This document shows, piece by piece, positions 25,646-34,572 of a DNA stretch of 64,000 bases. The notes below the pieces were generated by a model. That model searched no databases. It had not been told where the DNA came from and saw only the letters and a list, made by a program, of their open reading frames with translations. Every line of letters starts with the position of its first letter. The stretch's first letter is position 1. Both the position numbers and the translations under genes were made by a program. This stretch comes from Oscillospiraceae bacterium. Its GTDB lineage: Bacteria; Bacillota; Clostridia; Oscillospirales; CAG-272. The stretch is taken from contig SVSE01000004.1 of the NCBI GenBank assembly GCA_015064445.1, forward strand, positions 62,001-126,000. Reading direction: 5' to 3'.

Positions 25646-26914
25646 TTAAATATTTTCTAATGCATTCTTTATGTCTGCTATAATATCGTCTGCACTCTCA
25701 ATACCAACGCTAAGACGAATGAGGTTGTCGGCAATTCCGATTGCCTCAAGGTCTGCCTTTGAGAGCTGACGGTGAGTTGTAGATGCAGGATGAAGCACGC
25801 AGGAGCGAGCATCTGCTACATGAGTTACAATTTTAATCATCTTGAGCTTTTCCATAAACTCGGCAGCCTTTTCGCTTCCACCCTTAACGCCGAAGCTCAT
25901 CATACCACCCATTCCGTCTGGAAGATATTTCTTGCCAAGCTCATAATACTTGTCGCCCTCAAGAGATGGATGCTTAACCCATTCAACCTTTTCGTGTGTG
26001 GACAAGAATTTCGCAACCCTTTTCGCATTTTCGCTATGTCTTGCCATACGAAGCGCGAGTGTTTCCATGCCAAGGTTGGTAAGGAATGCGTTTTGTGGGC
26101 TCATAATAGCACCAAGGTCACGCATCATCTGAACTCTGCACTTAACTCCAAATGCAGTTGCACCAAGAGTTGAGTAAACAAGTCCATGATAGCTTTCGTC
26201 TGGAACGAGGAATTCCTCGTATCTGTTTGTTGCTGTAAAGTCAAAGTTACCACCGTCAACAATAACTCCACCAAGAGCTACTGCGTGACCGTCAAGATAC
26301 TTTGATGATGAATAAAGCACAACATTAGCGCCATATTCGATAGGACGGAAAAGCGCAGGTGTTACAAGAGTGTTGTCCACCATAAAGAGAACCTTGTGCT
26401 TTTTCGCAATTGCTGAAATCTTGTCAAAATCCAAAACAACGATGGTTGGATTTGCAAGAGTTTCTGCAAAGATAACCTTTGTTTTCTCGTCAACGAGCGC
26501 CTCGATTTCCTCCTGTGGAGCATCTGGATTGAAGAATCTGCACTCGATACCGTACTTTTTGAGAGTAATCGAGAAGAGATTGTATGTTCCACCATATATT
26601 GCGTTCGCTGAAACGATATTGTCGCCTGCGTTGCAAACATTGAGAATTGCGAGAAGTGTCGCGCTCATTCCCGATGCGCAAGCAATAGCGCATACACCAC
26701 CATCAAGGGCGGTAAGCTTGTTTTCAAGTGCTGAAACGGTAGGATTTGCAAGACGAGTGTAGAAATAACCGTCTGCCTTCAAGTCAAAAAGGTCAGCAAG
26801 CCCCGACGCTGTGTCGTATGCATAGGTTGTGCTTTGAACAATTGGCACAACTCTTGGCTCGCCATTCTTTGGCTCGTATCCTGCCTGCACGCATAGTGTA
26901 TCTATTTTTGACAT
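25646..26914 (-). CDS. metY: O-acetylhomoserine sulfhydrylase
   Basis: A 422-residue PLP enzyme (Cys/Met metabolism family) making homocysteine from O-acetylhomoserine and sulfide. The PLP lysine is in LYSSSKYLDGHAVALGG; other motifs are YFYTRLANPTVSALENKLTALDGG and SVGIESADDIIADI. Length 422 matches MetY rather than the shorter MetB/MetC. Ribosome site GAGGTGA lies right behind a GC-rich hairpin (26928-26943). No SAM riboswitch was found upstream. Operon with metAA. Confidence 0.95.
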   Translation of the reverse strand: MSKIDTLCVQAGYEPKNGEPRVVPIVQSTTYAYDTASGLADLFDLKADGYFYTRLANPTVSALENKLTALDGGVCAIACASGMSATLLAILNVCNAGDNIVSANAIYGGTYNLFSITLKKYGIECRFFNPDAPQEEIEALVDEKTKVIFAETLANPTIVVLDFDKISAIAKKHKVLFMVDNTLVTPALFRPIEYGANVVLYSSSKYLDGHAVALGGVIVDGGNFDFTATNRYEEFLVPDESYHGLVYSTLGATAFGVKCRVQMMRDLGAIMSPQNAFLTNLGMETLALRMARHSENAKRVAKFLSTHEKVEWVKHPSLEGDKYYELGKKYLPDGMGGMMSFGVKGGSEKAAEFMEKLKMIKIVTHVADARSCVLHPASTTHRQLSKADLEAIGIADNLIRLSVGIESADDIIADIKNALENI

Positions 26915-26927
26915 ATTTTCACCTCAA

Positions 26928-27018
26928 GCGGGGGCTTCCCCGCGGACAAATATAAATTCTAAATCTTTTTTAATCCTAAGAACTAAGAAGCCGGATTATA
27001 TAGATAGCTTTAATCCGC
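26928..27018 (-). promoter_or_regulatory. metY leader: GC palindrome and second hairpin
   Basis: GCGGGG/CCCCGC with 4-nt loop (26928-26943) sits directly before the metY ribosome site. Further up, GGATTA/TAATCC forms a hairpin (about 26992-27017). A similar GC palindrome stands before the ACT gene. This could be a regulatory leader, or members of one repeat family. Confidence 0.45.
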
Positions 27019-27063
27019 TATGTTCAGGAATTTTTCTAAGAAGCAAGCTGGCTTGCATTAATC

Positions 27064-27190
27064 GATGCTACGCATCATGAATTGAAATCATAGATTTCAT
27101 GAATCGAATTGCCTGTATGCGACGAAGGAGCGATTCATGGCTTTGCCAATTCACGCGATTTATCGCAATTCATGCCAACGGCAATTCATT
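27064..27190. repeat. Hairpin array B2
   Basis: Left half: GATGC/GCATC and GAAATC/GATTTC separated by ATGAATT or ATGAATC. Right half: GGC/GCC, GCGAT/ATCGC and GCC/GGC separated by the complement (AATTCA, GATTCAT). The array lies 3' of the UPF0210 gene. Confidence 0.75.
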
Positions 27191-27228
27191 ATACATAGCT
27201 TTCGCAGTTAATTGCGTAAGCTATGTAT
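27191..27228 (-). terminator. Hairpin spanning the stop codon of the UPF0210 gene
   Basis: ATACATAGCTT (27191-27201) pairs with AAGCTATGTAT (27218-27228); inner GCA/TGC. The right arm is coding (last six codons) and the stop codon lies in the loop. No clear T tract follows, so a stabilising 3' hairpin is as likely as a terminator. Confidence 0.5.
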
Positions 27229-28566
27229 AGGCGCTGGAATTCGTCCACCCCTCTTAATAAACTCCTCTGATGAATATTTATTAAGTGGCATAATAGGTGC
27301 GTGTCCAAGGAGTCCACCGAATTCTACGCTTTCTCCTACATCCTTGCCTATTACTGGAATTAGACGAACGGCTGTTGTTTTGTTATTGATTACGCCGATT
27401 GCGATTTCGTCAGCGATAATTCCACTCAAGGTTGATGCGCTTGTGTCGCCAGGAACTGCAATCATATCAAGTCCTACTGAGCAAACAGCTGTCATAGCCT
27501 CAAGCTTTTCGATTGTGAGCGCACCACATTCAGCTGCGCTAATCATTCCTGCATCCTCAGAAACAGGAATAAATGCACCACTAAGTCCTCCTACATGGCT
27601 TGATGCCATAACTCCGCCCTTCTTAACTGCGTCGTTAAGCATTGCAAGAGCCGCGGTTGTTCCGTGTGTGCCACACTTTTCAAGTCCCATATTCTCAAGA
27701 ATATGAGCAACGCTATCTCCAACTGCAGGAGTTGGGGCAAGCGAAAGGTCAATAATTCCGTAAGGAGTGTTCAAGCGCTTCGACGCCTCGTATGCGATAA
27801 GCTGACCAACTCTTGTAATCTTGAATGCGGTCTTCTTGATTGTGTCAGCGAGGTGTGAGAAGTCGCAAAAGCCCTCTCTCTTAATTGCAGATGCAACAAC
27901 GCCAGGACCACTAACGCCGACATTGATAACAGTATCGCTCTCACCCATACCGTGCATTGCGCCTGCCATAAATGGATTATCCTCGGGAATGTTTGCGAAA
28001 ACAACGAGCTTCGCACAGCCGATTGAATCCTGATCCTTTGTAAGAATCGCTGTTTCACGCATAATTTCGCCCATGCGCTTAACTGCGTCCATATTTATAC
28101 CAGCCTTGGTTGATGCTACATTAACGCTTGAGCATACCTTTGTTGTAGATGCAAGCGCCTCTGGAATTGCCTCGATGAGATTTTTTGCGCCTCTTGTCAT
28201 TCCCTTTTGAACGAGCGCACCAAAGCCACCGATAAAGTTGATACCAAGCTCGTTAGCTGCCTTTTCAAGCACACCAGCCAAGCGAACATACTCATCTGGT
28301 CCAAAATCTGCACCAACAAGCGAGATAGGTGTTACCGACACACGCTTATTGATGATAGGAATACCATAGGTATGCTCAAGGTCGAGCGCTGTTTTTACAA
28401 GGTCCCTTGCACTCTTGGTAATTTTATCGTAAATTTTTGTTTCAAGACGAGCTCTGTCGTCGCTTATGCAGTCGAGAAGCGAGATACCCATAGTGATAGT
28501 ACGAATATCAAGATTTTCCTGCTTTATCATATTTATAGTTTCAAGAACGTCGTTTGTGTTAAGCAT
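27208..28566 (-). CDS. UPF0210 family protein (DUF711, PFL-like)
   Basis: A 452-residue protein of the UPF0210 family. It has the family's opening [17 protein letters not shown] and Gly-rich stretches [11 protein letters not shown] and [15 protein letters not shown]. Distant resemblance to pyruvate formate-lyase folds has been noted for the family; the activity is unknown. It starts 8 bp behind the ACT protein gene with GAGGTGAA. The ACT-UPF0210 gene pair is a widely conserved arrangement, suggesting an amino-acid-sensing function. Confidence 0.9.
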   Translation of the reverse strand: MLNTNDVLETINMIKQENLDIRTITMGISLLDCISDDRARLETKIYDKITKSARDLVKTALDLEHTYGIPIINKRVSVTPISLVGADFGPDEYVRLAGVLEKAANELGINFIGGFGALVQKGMTRGAKNLIEAIPEALASTTKVCSSVNVASTKAGINMDAVKRMGEIMRETAILTKDQDSIGCAKLVVFANIPEDNPFMAGAMHGMGESDTVINVGVSGPGVVASAIKREGFCDFSHLADTIKKTAFKITRVGQLIAYEASKRLNTPYGIIDLSLAPTPAVGDSVAHILENMGLEKCGTHGTTAALAMLNDAVKKGGVMASSHVGGLSGAFIPVSEDAGMISAAECGALTIEKLEAMTAVCSVGLDMIAVPGDTSASTLSGIIADEIAIGVINNKTTAVRLIPVIGKDVGESVEFGGLLGHAPIMPLNKYSSEEFIKRGGRIPAPIHSLRN

Positions 28567-28574
28567 TTTTCACC

Positions 28575-28844
28575 TCATATGCGGTGCATTGTGTTGAAAA
28601 TGTCCTCGTGCATTACACGAATGTCGAGATTCTTTTCCTCGCCAACTCTCTCAAGCTCCTTTTGGAAGCTCATAAAGGTTGAGGACATATTATCAATCTC
28701 AACGAGCATTATCATAGCAAAATAATCTTGAATTACACTTTGTGTAATGTCAACAATGTTAACGGAATATTTTGCACATTCTGCACTTACTGTGGCAATT
28801 ATGCCTACACTGTCTTTTCCAATTACTGTAATTACTGCTTTCAT
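28575..28844 (-). CDS. ACT domain protein (UPF0237, GcvR-like)
   Basis: An 89-residue single ACT domain (MKAVITVIGKDSVGIIATVS... with NIVDITQSV), a ligand-binding regulatory fold. The start at 28844 has GAAAGG upstream; longer versions run into a GC palindrome. It is the first gene of the ACT-UPF0210 pair and may sense an amino acid for its partner. Confidence 0.9.
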   Translation of the reverse strand: MKAVITVIGKDSVGIIATVSAECAKYSVNIVDITQSVIQDYFAMIMLVEIDNMSSTFMSFQKELERVGEEKNLDIRVMHEDIFNTMHRI

Positions 28845-28865
28845 TTCTATAACCTTTCTCTTGTT

Positions 28866-28881
28866 GCGGGGGCGCCCCCGC
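28866..28881 (-). promoter_or_regulatory. Perfect GC palindrome before the ACT gene
   Basis: GCGGGGGC/GCCCCCGC, a perfect 16-bp palindrome about 21 bp before the start codon, similar in place and sequence to the one before metY. Confidence 0.5.
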
Positions 28882-28925
28882 GGGCAGTCAGTGCGGACCG
28901 ACAACCAAATATTTGATTTCGATGC

Positions 28926-28967
28926 ACGAATTATTTCATTCCGAATTCCTCATTCCGAATTCCGAAT
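28926..28967. repeat. GAATTC-type repeat after livF
   Basis: ATTCCGAATTCCTCATTCCG units end directly at the livF stop codon. No ordinary terminator for the liv operon is visible. Confidence 0.7.
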
Positions 28968-29678
28968 TTATCCGCCTAAGTACGCCTTTTTAATATCCTC
29001 AGACGCAAGCAATTCTGCACCCGTGCCTGTCAAAACAATTTTTCCGTTTTCGAGAACATAGGCTCTATCGCTTATTGCGAGGGATTTGTTCGCATTTTGC
29101 TCTACCAAAAGGATTGTTGTTCCCTTTTCGTGGAATTTCTTTATAATTTCAAATACCTGATCAACGAGCAATGGAGAAAGTCCCATTGAAGGCTCGTCAA
29201 GCATAAGAAGGTCTGGGCGCGACATCATTGCTCTACCCATTGCGAGCATCTGCTGTTCTCCACCCGAAAGTGTTCCTGCAACCTGATTTTTTCTTTCAAG
29301 CAAGCGAGGGAACATTTCATAAATTTCATCAAGGTCGCCCTTTACTGCGTCCTTGTCTGTTCTTGTATATGCGCCCATCATAAGATTCTCGTACACTGTG
29401 AGCTCCGAGAAAATTCTTCTTCCCTCCGGAACCTGTGTCATACCGAGCTTAACAATCTTATGTGATGGAATGCCATTGATTTTTTGACCGTTATAGATAA
29501 TCTCGCCAGCCCTTGCGTGGATAAGTCCCATAATGCTCTGCATTGTGGTGGTCTTACCTGCACCGTTTGCGCCGATAAGTGTTACTATTTCGCCCTTGTT
29601 TACCTCGAAGGAGATGCCCTTTATAGCTTGAATTACGCCATAGTAAACTTCAAGATTTTTTACCTCTAAAAGTGCCAT
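28968..29678 (-). CDS. livF: Branched-chain amino acid ABC transporter ATP-binding protein LivF
   Basis: A 236-residue ATPase of the high-affinity branched-chain amino acid importer. Walker A GANGAGKTT, signature LSGGEQQM and Walker B LLMLDEPSMG are present; QVPEGRRIFSELTVYENL is typical of LivF. Ribosome site AAGGAGGAAG. It lies 9 bp behind livG and is the last gene of the operon. Confidence 0.96.
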   Translation of the reverse strand: MALLEVKNLEVYYGVIQAIKGISFEVNKGEIVTLIGANGAGKTTTMQSIMGLIHARAGEIIYNGQKINGIPSHKIVKLGMTQVPEGRRIFSELTVYENLMMGAYTRTDKDAVKGDLDEIYEMFPRLLERKNQVAGTLSGGEQQMLAMGRAMMSRPDLLMLDEPSMGLSPLLVDQVFEIIKKFHEKGTTILLVEQNANKSLAISDRAYVLENGKIVLTGTGAELLASEDIKKAYLGG

Positions 29679-29687
29679 ACTTCCTCC

Positions 29688-30458
29688 TTAGTTTCCTATA
29701 TACGCCTTGATTACATCAGGATGGTTAAGAGCCTCCTGCGCTGTTCCCTCGGTCAAAACTGTACCGAAGTTAAGAACTGTAATTCTATCGCAAAGTCCAG
29801 ATACGAATTTAAGGTCGTGCTCAATCAAAAGCACGGTCATATCAAACTTATCACGAATTAGGCGAATTGTATTCATCAAATCCTCAGTTTCGTGAGGGTT
29901 CATTCCTGCTGCTGGCTCATCAAGGAGCAAGAGCTTTGGATTTGTTGCGAGTGCACGCGCGATTTCGAGCTTTCTCTGCTTACCATAAGGAAGATTGCAC
30001 GCAAGAGCGTTTCTATCCTCTAAAAGTCCGAAGATGTCAAGGAGCTCCTTTGCTCTTGCTCTCATTTCCTTTTCCACCTTGAAGTGGCGAGGCAAGCGGA
30101 AGATGCTCTCAAAAAGGTTGCACCTATATTCAGGCTGATTTGCAAGTCCAACCATTACATTTCTTACAACGCTCATATTGTTGAAAAGGCGAATGTTTTG
30201 GAAGGTTCTCGCAATTCCCTTGTGATTGATTTTGTCCTGTGGCAAGCCCTTAAGCTCCTCGCCACAAAGGCAGAAGGTTCCCTCTGTTGGCTGATAAACG
30301 CCTGTGAGAAGGTTAAAGATTGTGGTCTTACCTGCACCGTTTGGTCCGATAAGTCCATAAATTTCGTTCTTTTTAATTTTAAGGTTTACATTTTGTGCTG
30401 CCTTAAGACCACCGAACGAGATACCGAGGTTATTAGTTTCAAGAACAAATTCTTCCAT
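29688..30458 (-). CDS. livG: Branched-chain amino acid ABC transporter ATP-binding protein LivG
   Basis: A 256-residue ATPase, partner of LivF. Walker A GPNGAGKTT, KGIARTFQNIRLF (LivG hallmark) and Walker B LLLLDEPAAGMNPHE are visible; the signature LSGGQ is degenerate (LPYGKQRKLEIARAL), as is common in LivG. Two starts are possible, a GTG at 30461 and the ATG at 30458; I use the ATG, which overlaps the livM stop (TGATG). Confidence 0.96.
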   Translation of the reverse strand: MEEFVLETNNLGISFGGLKAAQNVNLKIKKNEIYGLIGPNGAGKTTIFNLLTGVYQPTEGTFCLCGEELKGLPQDKINHKGIARTFQNIRLFNNMSVVRNVMVGLANQPEYRCNLFESIFRLPRHFKVEKEMRARAKELLDIFGLLEDRNALACNLPYGKQRKLEIARALATNPKLLLLDEPAAGMNPHETEDLMNTIRLIRDKFDMTVLLIEHDLKFVSGLCDRITVLNFGTVLTEGTAQEALNHPDVIKAYIGN

Positions 30459-31597
30459 CACTTATTTCCTCCTCTCTCTCCGATGTCTGCGCTGTTGTCG
30501 CCATAATTGTCGATTATAACATCTGTTGAGATAACCTCGTCCATTGAAATCTTCGTTGGAACGACATCCCATCTTGCAGCATCGTCACGAACCTTAGCTG
30601 GGTCGTGCTTTGGCTTAAATATCAAATTGATAAGATTTTTGAAGTTGTACTTCTCACGGAAGCCCTTAAGAGCTGGTGCGTTGTTATAAATAACAAGGAG
30701 AATAAGAATAAGTGCGTAGAAGAGATTTTGAAGCACCGCAAGCTCACCTGTAAGGACAAGTGGAAGCTTTGTATTAAGGAATGTGATAAGTGTAGCAGCG
30801 ATAATTGAGCCGTTGATTTTACCCATTCCGCCAAGAACAACCATAACAAGAATCTCAATTGAGTAGTTATAGCCGAACTTTGCTGGCTGAATGTTGAAGT
30901 TAGAATAGCTATAAAGAACGCCTGCAACACCTGCGAATGCAGAGGAAAGCGCAAATACAACGAGCTTGTACTTTGTTACATTGATGCCTGTTGCCTTTGC
31001 TGCAATTTCATTATCACGAATAGCTGTGATTGCGCGTCCGTGCTTGCTCTTCAAAAGGTTTTGGATTACTGCAATAGTAGCCAAAACGAGAAGGAAGCCG
31101 ATAACGAAGAGATATTTTCTGTCAAATCTTGGTGTAGGCATTCCCTGTGCGCCACCAAACACCTTTGCGTTTGTGAAGATAACTCTTACAATTTCGCCAA
31201 AGGCAAGAGTTACGATTGCAAGGTAGTCGCCCTTCAAGCGAAGTGCAGGAAGTCCGATTACAAATCCACACACGCCAGCAGATACAGCGCCGATTACGAG
31301 TGCGAGAATGAATACAAGGAAGTTACTGTCGCCAAGTCCAAGACCCTCAACGATAAGCTGTGAAATCTTACCACCAAGATATGCGCCAACGCACATAAAT
31401 GCTGCGTGGCCGAGCGAAAGCTCTCCCAAGAAGCCAACAACGAGTCCAAGAGATACTGCAAGGATTACGCTGATTGAAATCTTCTCAAAGAGATACTGAT
31501 ACGATGGTGTGAGCACGCCTGCTATTGAAAGCGCACCGAAAAGAATTGCGAGAGCACCTATTATAGCATAGGTGAGGTATTTCTTTACAAAGTTCAT
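30458..31597 (-). CDS. livM: Branched-chain amino acid ABC transporter permease LivM
   Basis: A 379-residue permease with about nine membrane segments. It has the family motif GLPALRLKGDYLAIVTLAFGEIVR and a second GRAITAIRDNEIAAKATGIN loop that contacts the ATPase. A hydrophilic C-terminal tail (about 50 residues, ending GDNSADIGERGGNK) extends beyond the usual end. Overlaps livH and livG by 1 bp each. Confidence 0.96.
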   Translation of the reverse strand: MNFVKKYLTYAIIGALAILFGALSIAGVLTPSYQYLFEKISISVILAVSLGLVVGFLGELSLGHAAFMCVGAYLGGKISQLIVEGLGLGDSNFLVFILALVIGAVSAGVCGFVIGLPALRLKGDYLAIVTLAFGEIVRVIFTNAKVFGGAQGMPTPRFDRKYLFVIGFLLVLATIAVIQNLLKSKHGRAITAIRDNEIAAKATGINVTKYKLVVFALSSAFAGVAGVLYSYSNFNIQPAKFGYNYSIEILVMVVLGGMGKINGSIIAATLITFLNTKLPLVLTGELAVLQNLFYALILILLVIYNNAPALKGFREKYNFKNLINLIFKPKHDPAKVRDDAARWDVVPTKISMDEVISTDVIIDNYGDNSADIGERGGNK

Positions 31598-32469
31598 TAT
31601 ACCTTTTCCCTCCTTTTCTTGCCGAGGAAGCCAGTAGGCTTAACGAGCAATATTACTATAAGAATAGCAAACTCGATAGCATCGGTGTATGGTGCGATAG
31701 CTGGCACGGAGTTTGCAAATACCTCAACTATACCGAGCAAAATTCCACCAAGCATAGCACCAGGGATTGAGCCGATACCACCGATAACCGCAGCAGTAAA
31801 TGCCTTGATACCAGGGAGTGAGCCAAAGGTGCTACAAATACTTGGCGAGCGCATAAGGTAGAATGTACCTGCGAGCGCTGCGAGTGCCGAGCCGATAGCG
31901 AAGGTAATCATAATGATTGAGTTTACATTGATGCCCATGAGCTGTGCTGCGCCCTTATCCTCGGAAACTGCAACCATTGCGCGTCCGATTTTTGTGTACT
32001 TAACAAAGAGGTTAAGTCCAACCATTACGATAATGCACGCAATAAGAGTTACAATTGTAGAAACATTGATAATGAGCTTGCCGATAGTAAGGCTACCGAG
32101 CTCAAGCCCTCGAACCATCTTTGTTCCCGAGCCGAAAATCATCTGTGCAAGGCTCTGCAAAAGGTAGCTGACACCGATAGCAGTAATAAGAACTGCAAGA
32201 GGCGATGCGCCACGAAGTGGCTTATAAGCAACCTTCTCTATTGCAATACCAAGTCCCACGCAGAATACAACAGCCAAGACAATTGCAATAAGTGGATGAA
32301 CGCCAGATGCAGCAAATACCAAGATTGTATAGCCACCGACCATTATGATATCACCGTGTGCAAAGTTAAGCATCTTTGCAATACCGTAAACCATAGTGTA
32401 GCCGAGAGCGATCATGGCATAAATACCACCAAGGCTAAGTCCACCTATAAGGTTTGTGATAAAATTCAT
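31597..32469 (-). CDS. livH: Branched-chain amino acid ABC transporter permease LivH
   Basis: A 290-residue permease with about eight membrane segments, beginning MNFITNLIGGLSLGGIYAMIALGY, the standard LivH start. The ATPase-contact loop IGRAMVAVSEDKGAAQLMGIN is present. The start at 32469 has TTAGGAGAA upstream; the frame continues further up into the intercistronic hairpin and is not used. Second gene of the operon. Confidence 0.96.
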   Translation of the reverse strand: MNFITNLIGGLSLGGIYAMIALGYTMVYGIAKMLNFAHGDIIMVGGYTILVFAASGVHPLIAIVLAVVFCVGLGIAIEKVAYKPLRGASPLAVLITAIGVSYLLQSLAQMIFGSGTKMVRGLELGSLTIGKLIINVSTIVTLIACIIVMVGLNLFVKYTKIGRAMVAVSEDKGAAQLMGINVNSIIMITFAIGSALAALAGTFYLMRSPSICSTFGSLPGIKAFTAAVIGGIGSIPGAMLGGILLGIVEVFANSVPAIAPYTDAIEFAILIVILLVKPTGFLGKKRREKV

Positions 32470-32496
32470 TTTACTGTTTTCTCCTAATCTAAACAA

Positions 32497-32525
32497 TTTG
32501 CCGACACAGAAGCTGTGTCGGCAAA
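32497..32525 (-). terminator. Intercistronic hairpin between livJ and livH
   Basis: A 13-bp perfect stem TTTGCCGACACAG / CTGTGTCGGCAAA with a 3-nt loop and no long T run after it. It probably protects the livJ message or terminates partially, giving more binding protein than membrane components. Confidence 0.65.
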
Positions 32526-32537
32526 CCAAAACTTTAA

Positions 32538-33704
32538 TTACTGAGCGTTAGCTGCCTTTACAACATACTTAACAGCACCCTTTTGAACGAATCCGTCTGC
32601 GTTCCAAGTGATGTTTGTTCCTGTTACGCCTGTGAAGGTGTAGCCACCATTGAATTCAGCCTTGAGAATTTCGCAAAGATCTGTTGCAGAAATGTCAGAT
32701 GGGATTTCTGTTCCCTTGTCCTGTGCGTTCTTCATTGCGCCATAGATTGCATATACGCAGTCATAAGCTGAAGCGCCGAACTGGCTGAGTGTGCCTGCTC
32801 CATACTTTGCAACATACTTGTCGATGAATTCCTTTGCCATGCCATCAGTTGCCTTTGAGTTAAAGTGTGAAAGCATAGAAACCTCTTGTGGGATTGTTGT
32901 AATATCGAAGCCCTCGATAGCTGTATCAATACCATCAAGACCATCGCATCCATAGTAAACTGCGTTTGCAGGAACGATGTCCTTAGCCTGTGTCATAAAT
33001 GTTGAGGCTGGTGTGTAGTAGATAGGCATAAAGATGAAGTCGCAGTTCTTGAGGGACTGGATTTGTCCGCTGAAGTCAGCAAGCTTATCATCTGTGAAGG
33101 CAGCATCGATTGTTGTGATGCTTGAATCAAGAGATGCCTTGAACTGTGTGTAGATACCGCTTGAGTAAGAGTCAGCACTGTTGTAGAGAATACCGATTGT
33201 CTTTCCCTGATCCTTGAAGAGGGAGTTTACATAGTCAGCTGCAACTGTACCCTGGTTACCGTCTGCGAAGCACATCTGATATCCGTTTGCGAATTCAGGA
33301 ATCTTGTCACCTGTAGCAGATGGTGTAAGGAAGAATACATTATCCTGCTTTGCATACTTTGAGAATTCAAGACCTGGAGCTGTTGTTACAGTACCAAGGG
33401 ATACCTGCATTCCCTGCTCTACGAGAGAAGCATAGTTTGTGGAAATGTTGTTTGCGTCATGCTTGTCATCGATAAATACGAGCTTAAACTTAACGCCGTT
33501 GAGGCCACCTGCCTCGTTGATTTCATCAACTGCCATTTGTGCTGCATTTCTTACAGCCTCGCCGTATACTGCTGCAACGCCTGTAACAGGACCTGAAACG
33601 CCGATTACATATTCCTCGTCGCCACCGTTACAAGAAACGAATGCACATACAGCCATCATGCAAGCAAGAGCAAGACAGATGATCTTTGTGAGTGTTCTTT
33701 TCAT
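32538..33704 (-). CDS. livJ: Branched-chain amino acid ABC transporter substrate-binding lipoprotein
   Basis: A 388-residue lipoprotein (lipobox FVSC, Cys25) with the Leu/Ile/Val-binding fold: EEYVIGVSGPVTGVAAVYGEAVRNAAQMAVDEIN, then IGILYNSADSYSSGI. It captures amino acids outside the membrane for LivHMGF. Ribosome site AAGGAGAAAAG; strong promoter at 33761-33790. First gene of the operon. Confidence 0.96.
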   Translation of the reverse strand: MKRTLTKIICLALACMMAVCAFVSCNGGDEEYVIGVSGPVTGVAAVYGEAVRNAAQMAVDEINEAGGLNGVKFKLVFIDDKHDANNISTNYASLVEQGMQVSLGTVTTAPGLEFSKYAKQDNVFFLTPSATGDKIPEFANGYQMCFADGNQGTVAADYVNSLFKDQGKTIGILYNSADSYSSGIYTQFKASLDSSITTIDAAFTDDKLADFSGQIQSLKNCDFIFMPIYYTPASTFMTQAKDIVPANAVYYGCDGLDGIDTAIEGFDITTIPQEVSMLSHFNSKATDGMAKEFIDKYVAKYGAGTLSQFGASAYDCVYAIYGAMKNAQDKGTEIPSDISATDLCEILKAEFNGGYTFTGVTGTNITWNADGFVQKGAVKYVVKAANAQ

Positions 33705-33760
33705 TTTCTTTTCTCCTTAAAATGAACTATTTTTTAAATGTTTTAGCATTTAATGAATGT

Positions 33761-33790
33761 AGTATATCACAAGACTCTCTTATATGTCAA
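33761..33790 (-). promoter_or_regulatory. Promoter of the liv operon
   Basis: Minus strand TTGACA, 18-bp spacer, TATACT, followed by a leader of about 50 nt. A palindrome TATGTCTTGACATA spans the -35 box and could be an operator. Confidence 0.75.
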
Positions 33791-33819
33791 GACATATTTT
33801 AAATTTTTTTATTTATTTT

Positions 33820-33855
33820 AATATAAAAAGAAAATCCACCGAGGATTGCTCGGTG
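33820..33855 (-). terminator. Terminator of the SLOG-family gene
   Basis: CACCGAG/CTCGGTG (33837-33855) then GGATTTTCTTTTTAT on the minus strand, 2 bp past the stop codon. Confidence 0.75.
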
Positions 33856-33857
33856 AA

Positions 33858-34349
33858 TTATAATTCGTTTATAGCGCCAGCGCCCTCCTTGGCAAGATTG
33901 AAGAGTCTTTTTCCCTGCCTTTTGGCGTATCTCAGCGTTTGTGCCGTCCCCGACACTCTTTTTCCGTTGAAGTAGGCAACCCCACAGTCGCAAGCATCGA
34001 CCATTTTGTAATTTCGCACCTTCATCACAGTGCTGTTGTAATAGGTCTGTGGGCAATCTATGTAATCGGCGTTGTCAATTAGCATCTGGCGACGCGCCTT
34101 ATCGGTGGCGTTCCACCTTTGGTCTTGATCTAAGCAGGGCAAAAACAGCCACAGCTTAACATCACTTTTTTCCTTTTTTAGCCTTAAGACAAGCTCTCCC
34201 ATAGCTATATCAAAGCCGACAGCGCCACCACAAACGAAGGTGTCTATGTCGTGCTTTTCGTTAAGTATTTTTAACAAATAGTATGCCTTCTCGGAATCAA
34301 AATCCGAGCCAAGCCCTCTATGCCCTGTAAAAAAGCATTTTCGTTTCAT
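33858..34349 (-). CDS. SLOG-family protein (YpsA/DUF1273-like)
   Basis: A 163-residue Rossmann-like protein of the SLOG superfamily (nucleotide or nucleotide-sugar binding). Motifs: CFFTGHRG at the start, FVCGGAVGFDIAMGELVLRLK in the middle, and GVAYFNGKRVSGTAQTLRYAKRQGK near the end, equivalent to the YpsA Gly-rich loops. I use the ATG at 34349, 8 nt from AAGGAAG; a second ATG two codons earlier is possible. Function is unknown; relatives occur in cell division control and in anti-phage systems. It stands alone. Confidence 0.82.
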   Translation of the reverse strand: MKRKCFFTGHRGLGSDFDSEKAYYLLKILNEKHDIDTFVCGGAVGFDIAMGELVLRLKKEKSDVKLWLFLPCLDQDQRWNATDKARRQMLIDNADYIDCPQTYYNSTVMKVRNYKMVDACDCGVAYFNGKRVSGTAQTLRYAKRQGKRLFNLAKEGAGAINEL

Positions 34350-34572
34350 TTTCATCACTTCCTTTTCTAATTTTAGCATAAACGGAATTTGATTTCAACA
34401 AATCGCACGATTTTTTGCGAGGTTTTTTGACAATGTGCCACTCTGTGTGCGATTTTCGAGCATTTCCCACCTCAAATGAGCTATTTTTGACAGCACACAG
34501 CGACATACTTGCCTGCCCTTTTGAGCTAAAATAAATTTACCGAACTAAATTTATGCAAAAAAGGAGAAAATT
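34350..34572. promoter_or_regulatory. Region between the SLOG gene and spoIIE
   Basis: Two TTTGACA words (34426 and 34486 regions) resemble an inverted Spo0A box with one mismatch, and TAAAAT (34527-34532) could be a -10 element, but spacing is wrong for a simple promoter. Ribosome site AAAAAAGGAGAAAA precedes spoIIE. Nothing else is seen. Confidence 0.3.

Noticed and set aside
26915-27060. SAM riboswitch before metY
   Set aside because: None of the conserved SAM-I or SAM-II core words are present; only simple palindromes are seen.
30420-32530. Plus-strand frames opposite the liv operon
   Set aside because: They overlap well-conserved transporter genes and have no start signals.
34426-34492. 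Spo0A boxes upstream of spoIIE
   Set aside because: Two TTTGACA words come close to the box but each has a mismatch and the distance to any -10 box does not fit; not claimed as a site.
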